Below, one piece after another: positions 42,820 through 45,142 of a DNA stretch of 45,142 nucleotides. Below the pieces are notes generated by a model. That model saw only the letters and a list, made by a program, of their open reading frames with translations, made no database searches and was not told the DNA's origin. This DNA is from Zygnema cylindricum (taxonomy: Eukaryota; Streptophyta; Zygnematophyceae; Zygnematales; Zygnemataceae): NCBI GenBank assembly GCA_037447655.1, contig JBBHKE010003348.1, positions 64,001 to 109,142 on the forward strand. Reading direction: 5' to 3'. Both the position numbers and the translations under genes were made by a program. Each line of letters starts with the position of its first letter. Position 1 is the first letter of the stretch.

Positions 42820-43960
42820 GTTTGTGGTATACATATAGAGCTACAATGTATATATAGGGATTTTTAGGGTAGGGCTTTTATGTAAAAATGTTATATATAT
42901 ATATGTATTATTTGTTTCATATATAATACAGATAATGGATGTAATACATATATATTTATCGCATACATGTGTGTTCACATTTATATAAACATAGAGGGTA
43001 AATGGTTTGTATAGGGTTTCCTACGGTGTTGTATTTAGTTGTCTACTATTGTATCATTGGAGTGTTAATCCATGTTAAATAATGTACACAATTTTTTTTC
43101 GTCCTCCGTATGTCACACTTGTGGTCCACAAATTTTAGGCTCCGCGTGTGTCGTGGTCCACACTAAATCTGGTGTCAAGTATTGTGTTGTGTGAAATGCT
43201 AAAAAGTTTACGACATACTCTAAAATATCTTAGTGGGAATTCGAACGATTTTAGTTTTTCGTTTAGACTAATTTGACATGGAAATTTAATGTAGTTTAGA
43301 TTAATTGTGATGTAAGATATAAAAATGTTAACATGGTGCAAAGTACACAAAAAGACGTCGATAAGAGGTGAAATGATAACTTTTTTAGAGCGTTTTTTTA
43401 AGGGTTCTCTAGGTTTTTTATGTACCTTAATATACTTTACCTTATTACGATGTTATATATCTTAATGTATAATTTGTAATTACGAAGTTCGGTATCTATA
43501 GTAATAATCTCTACGATGTTATGATTTTATGATGTTATGTACCTTAATGAATTATATTATGTATTCATAATATGCTGTACAATTTGGTGATGTTATGTAT
43601 CATAATTTATCATACATGATTATGATGTATCATATGACAATATCGACGATCGTATGCAATTGTACACATTTTATGCATGTATATTTACTTTATGATTTGA
43701 AAATGCTGGTTTTTTAAGGTGAAATATGGTATTAACTGAACATGAGTTGGTGTAATTCACTAAATCCAAATAAATTTTAGTGTCATTACTGGCAACTTGC
43801 AATCTTAATACAGTAGAAATATAAAAGTTGCTCAAAAAACTCCCACTATTTGTGGTAAAGAGTAGTGTATTGTTATATCTGTTGAAGTGACACGGTCTCA
43901 AGTTGTGACATGACAAAAAGAGTCTCAACATCTCAAGTCAACTCAATAGCATCCATTTTT
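42817..43960. other. AT-rich region without recognised genes
   Basis: No supportable frame. Degenerate GATGTTATGTAYCTTAAT-like units recur at about 43450-43620. Confidence 0.6.
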
Positions 43961-43989
43961 TCTTATGGTTTTTGTCTTTTTGTGGGCGA

Positions 43990-44199
43990 CAGAGAAATGG
44001 TATGTCAAGATTTTCGCCGCCTTCACCGAGAGACAGGAGGGGCCAAAGTCAAAGTCAACTCCATAGTCAAAGTCAAGGTCGATCGACCTTTTATACAACA
44101 GAATCAAATCCTGATCCGTACCAGCCCTCTGTAGAACGATATTACTCGCGATCAACGGAGACTGTTGATCGGACACCACAAGGAAGGTGTGACATTTAG
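43990..44199 (+). CDS. possible terminal exon, Ser/Gln/Arg-rich peptide
   Basis: After a TTTTTGTGGGCGACAG acceptor-like sequence the frame is open to TAG (44197-44199). The peptide is hydrophilic with an SQSQLHSQSQ repeat and SPPSPRDRR, unlike the low-complexity DNA around it. An ATG-started reading begins at 43972. No domain or homologue is recognised, and chance cannot be excluded. Confidence 0.25.
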   Translation, partial: QRNGMSRFSPPSPRDRRGQSQSQLHSQSQGRSTFYTTESNPDPYQPSVERYYSRSTETVDRTPQGRCDI

Positions 44200-44254
44200 T
44201 CACTTGTGAATAGGACAAAATGGATGTACGCAGCTGTCGATATCCTAAAAATTG

Positions 44255-44745
44255 GGAATTGGAATTGAAATTGGTATAGAAATTGAAATTAAAGTTGAAA
44301 GTGAAATTGAAATTAAAGTTGAAACTGAAATTGAGATTATTGAAATTGAAAGTGTTTCTGAAAATTGACATTAAAACAGATAACTAAACTAAAAATTTGA
44401 GACTGAAATTGAAAATCATGATTGAAAGAAGATTAGACATTGAATTATCGAAATTGAAATTGAAATTGAAATATTTGCGATTAGAATTGAACGATTTGCG
44501 ATTAAAATTGAAACTGAAATTAAAATTGAAATATTTGCGATTAAAATTGAGCAATTTGCGATTAAAATTGAAATCAAAATTGAATTGACATTGAAATCGA
44601 AAAGTTGAGATTGAAATAGAAAATTGGAAATCGAAATTGAAATTGAAATCGAAAAAAATGAAGTTGAAGATTTGAGATTGACATCAAAAGTTGAAACTGA
44701 AGTGGAAAAAATTGGACTCGAGAATTTGAAATTGACCTTGAAGTT
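44255..44745. repeat. degenerate GAAATT hexamer repeat
   Basis: About 490 bases built from (G)AAATTGAAATTG-type units, with a longer subrepeat containing ATTTGCGATTA near 44470-44565. Open frames on both strands are consequences of the hexamer periodicity. Confidence 0.85.
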
Positions 44746-45072
44746 GAAATTTCTAGTTGCTGCTTTCCCACGCAATGTGGCCCATTTGTTGTCTCTCCTT
44801 TTTTAAACTATTGTGTCAATTACTTATTCGTGAAACTTTGTTGCGTTCAACTCTGGTTTCAAACCCAGTTCGGCCCAATTTATTCATATTCGACCCAATT
44901 TTACTTACCCTCTAATTGACCTTATTTTGGCCCAAGCTCAATCAAAATTTGACCTGATTTTGGTCTAATTTACTCTATTTTTTGACTTTAATTTGGGCGA
45001 ATTTTGACTCTTTGACCACATTGGAGACACCAATCACTTTTTTTTTCCTCCAAATTATAAGACAAGAGAATT
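44746..45072. other. AT-rich region without genes
   Basis: CCAATTT and TTGACC-type words recur (44870-45030), perhaps an old simple repeat. No gene seen. Confidence 0.5.
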
Positions 45073-45102
45073 ATGGAGAGAGAGAACGAGAGAGAGAGAA
45101 CG

Positions 45103-45133
<31 letters not shown>

Positions 45134-45142
45134 GAGAGAGAG
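45073..45142. repeat. (GA)n microsatellite
   Basis: GAGAGA runs with occasional AC interruptions continue to the window end. Confidence 0.95.

Noticed and set aside
44397-44806. Leu/Lys-rich and Ile/Phe/Ser-rich ORFs
   Set aside because: They result from the GAAATT hexamer repeat, which leaves several frames open by periodicity.

Overview
The window looks like intergenic, repeat-dominated nuclear DNA of a streptophyte (land plant or charophyte alga). Evidence for this: nested LTR retrotransposons with plant-type Ty3/gypsy chromovirus and Ty1/copia-type gag proteins, initiator tRNA-Met primer sites, DNA transposon remnants and MITEs, and one exon fragment of a class XI myosin motor. I could not fix the species. 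I see no complete host gene, rRNA, tRNA gene or CRISPR array.

Layout. (1) 1-4174: a gag-only element with LTRs ('TR-GAG I'), truncated by the window start. (2) 4345-5380: a related solo LTR (II). (3) 5547-30519: an old plus-strand chromovirus ('gypsy 1', TSD TAAAT). Four later insertions sit in it: a TIR DNA transposon (5860-16806) in the 5' LTR, which itself holds gag-only element A (7150-11829, minus strand, TSD CGGGG); solo LTR III (19422-20308, TSD ATACA) in gag; gag-only element B (22699-27344, plus strand, TSD ATTTT) in pol; and a Harbinger-like MITE (28987-29662, TSD TTA) in the 3' LTR. Removing them leaves about 7.8 kb, matching the 7719 bp of gypsy 2. (4) 31362-39080: a young minus-strand chromovirus ('gypsy 2', TSD GTAGG) whose two 967-bp LTRs look identical. 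(5) 39081-45142: no confident gene; a 26-bp minisatellite, a fold-back element, a hAT MITE (8-bp TSD), poly-T and pyrimidine tracts, (TA)n, a degenerate GAAATT repeat, (GA)n, and two weak exon candidates.

Most notable: the gag-only elements carry a primer site complementary to the anticodon arm of initiator tRNA-Met, the half-tRNA priming known from Drosophila copia. The gag start codon lies inside the LTR, so the primer site is translated as a conserved Met-Gly-Pro. Three diverged LTR families share an ordered set of short leader hairpins, several with AGGG loops and covarying stems, and an antisense tRNA-like A-box/B-box module. Elements A and B share a nearly identical core with diverged outer LTR ends although each has its own TSD. 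The DNA transposon carries exon fragments with splice-like borders, one clearly myosin XI. Gypsy 2 has a correctly phased GGGAAAC slippery heptamer before pol and a nonsense codon in its chromodomain.

How the parts work together: gypsy 2 encodes protease, reverse transcriptase, RNase H and integrase. The gag-only elements encode none of these and must have been mobilised by enzymes from elsewhere, most likely a Ty1/copia element not in this window.
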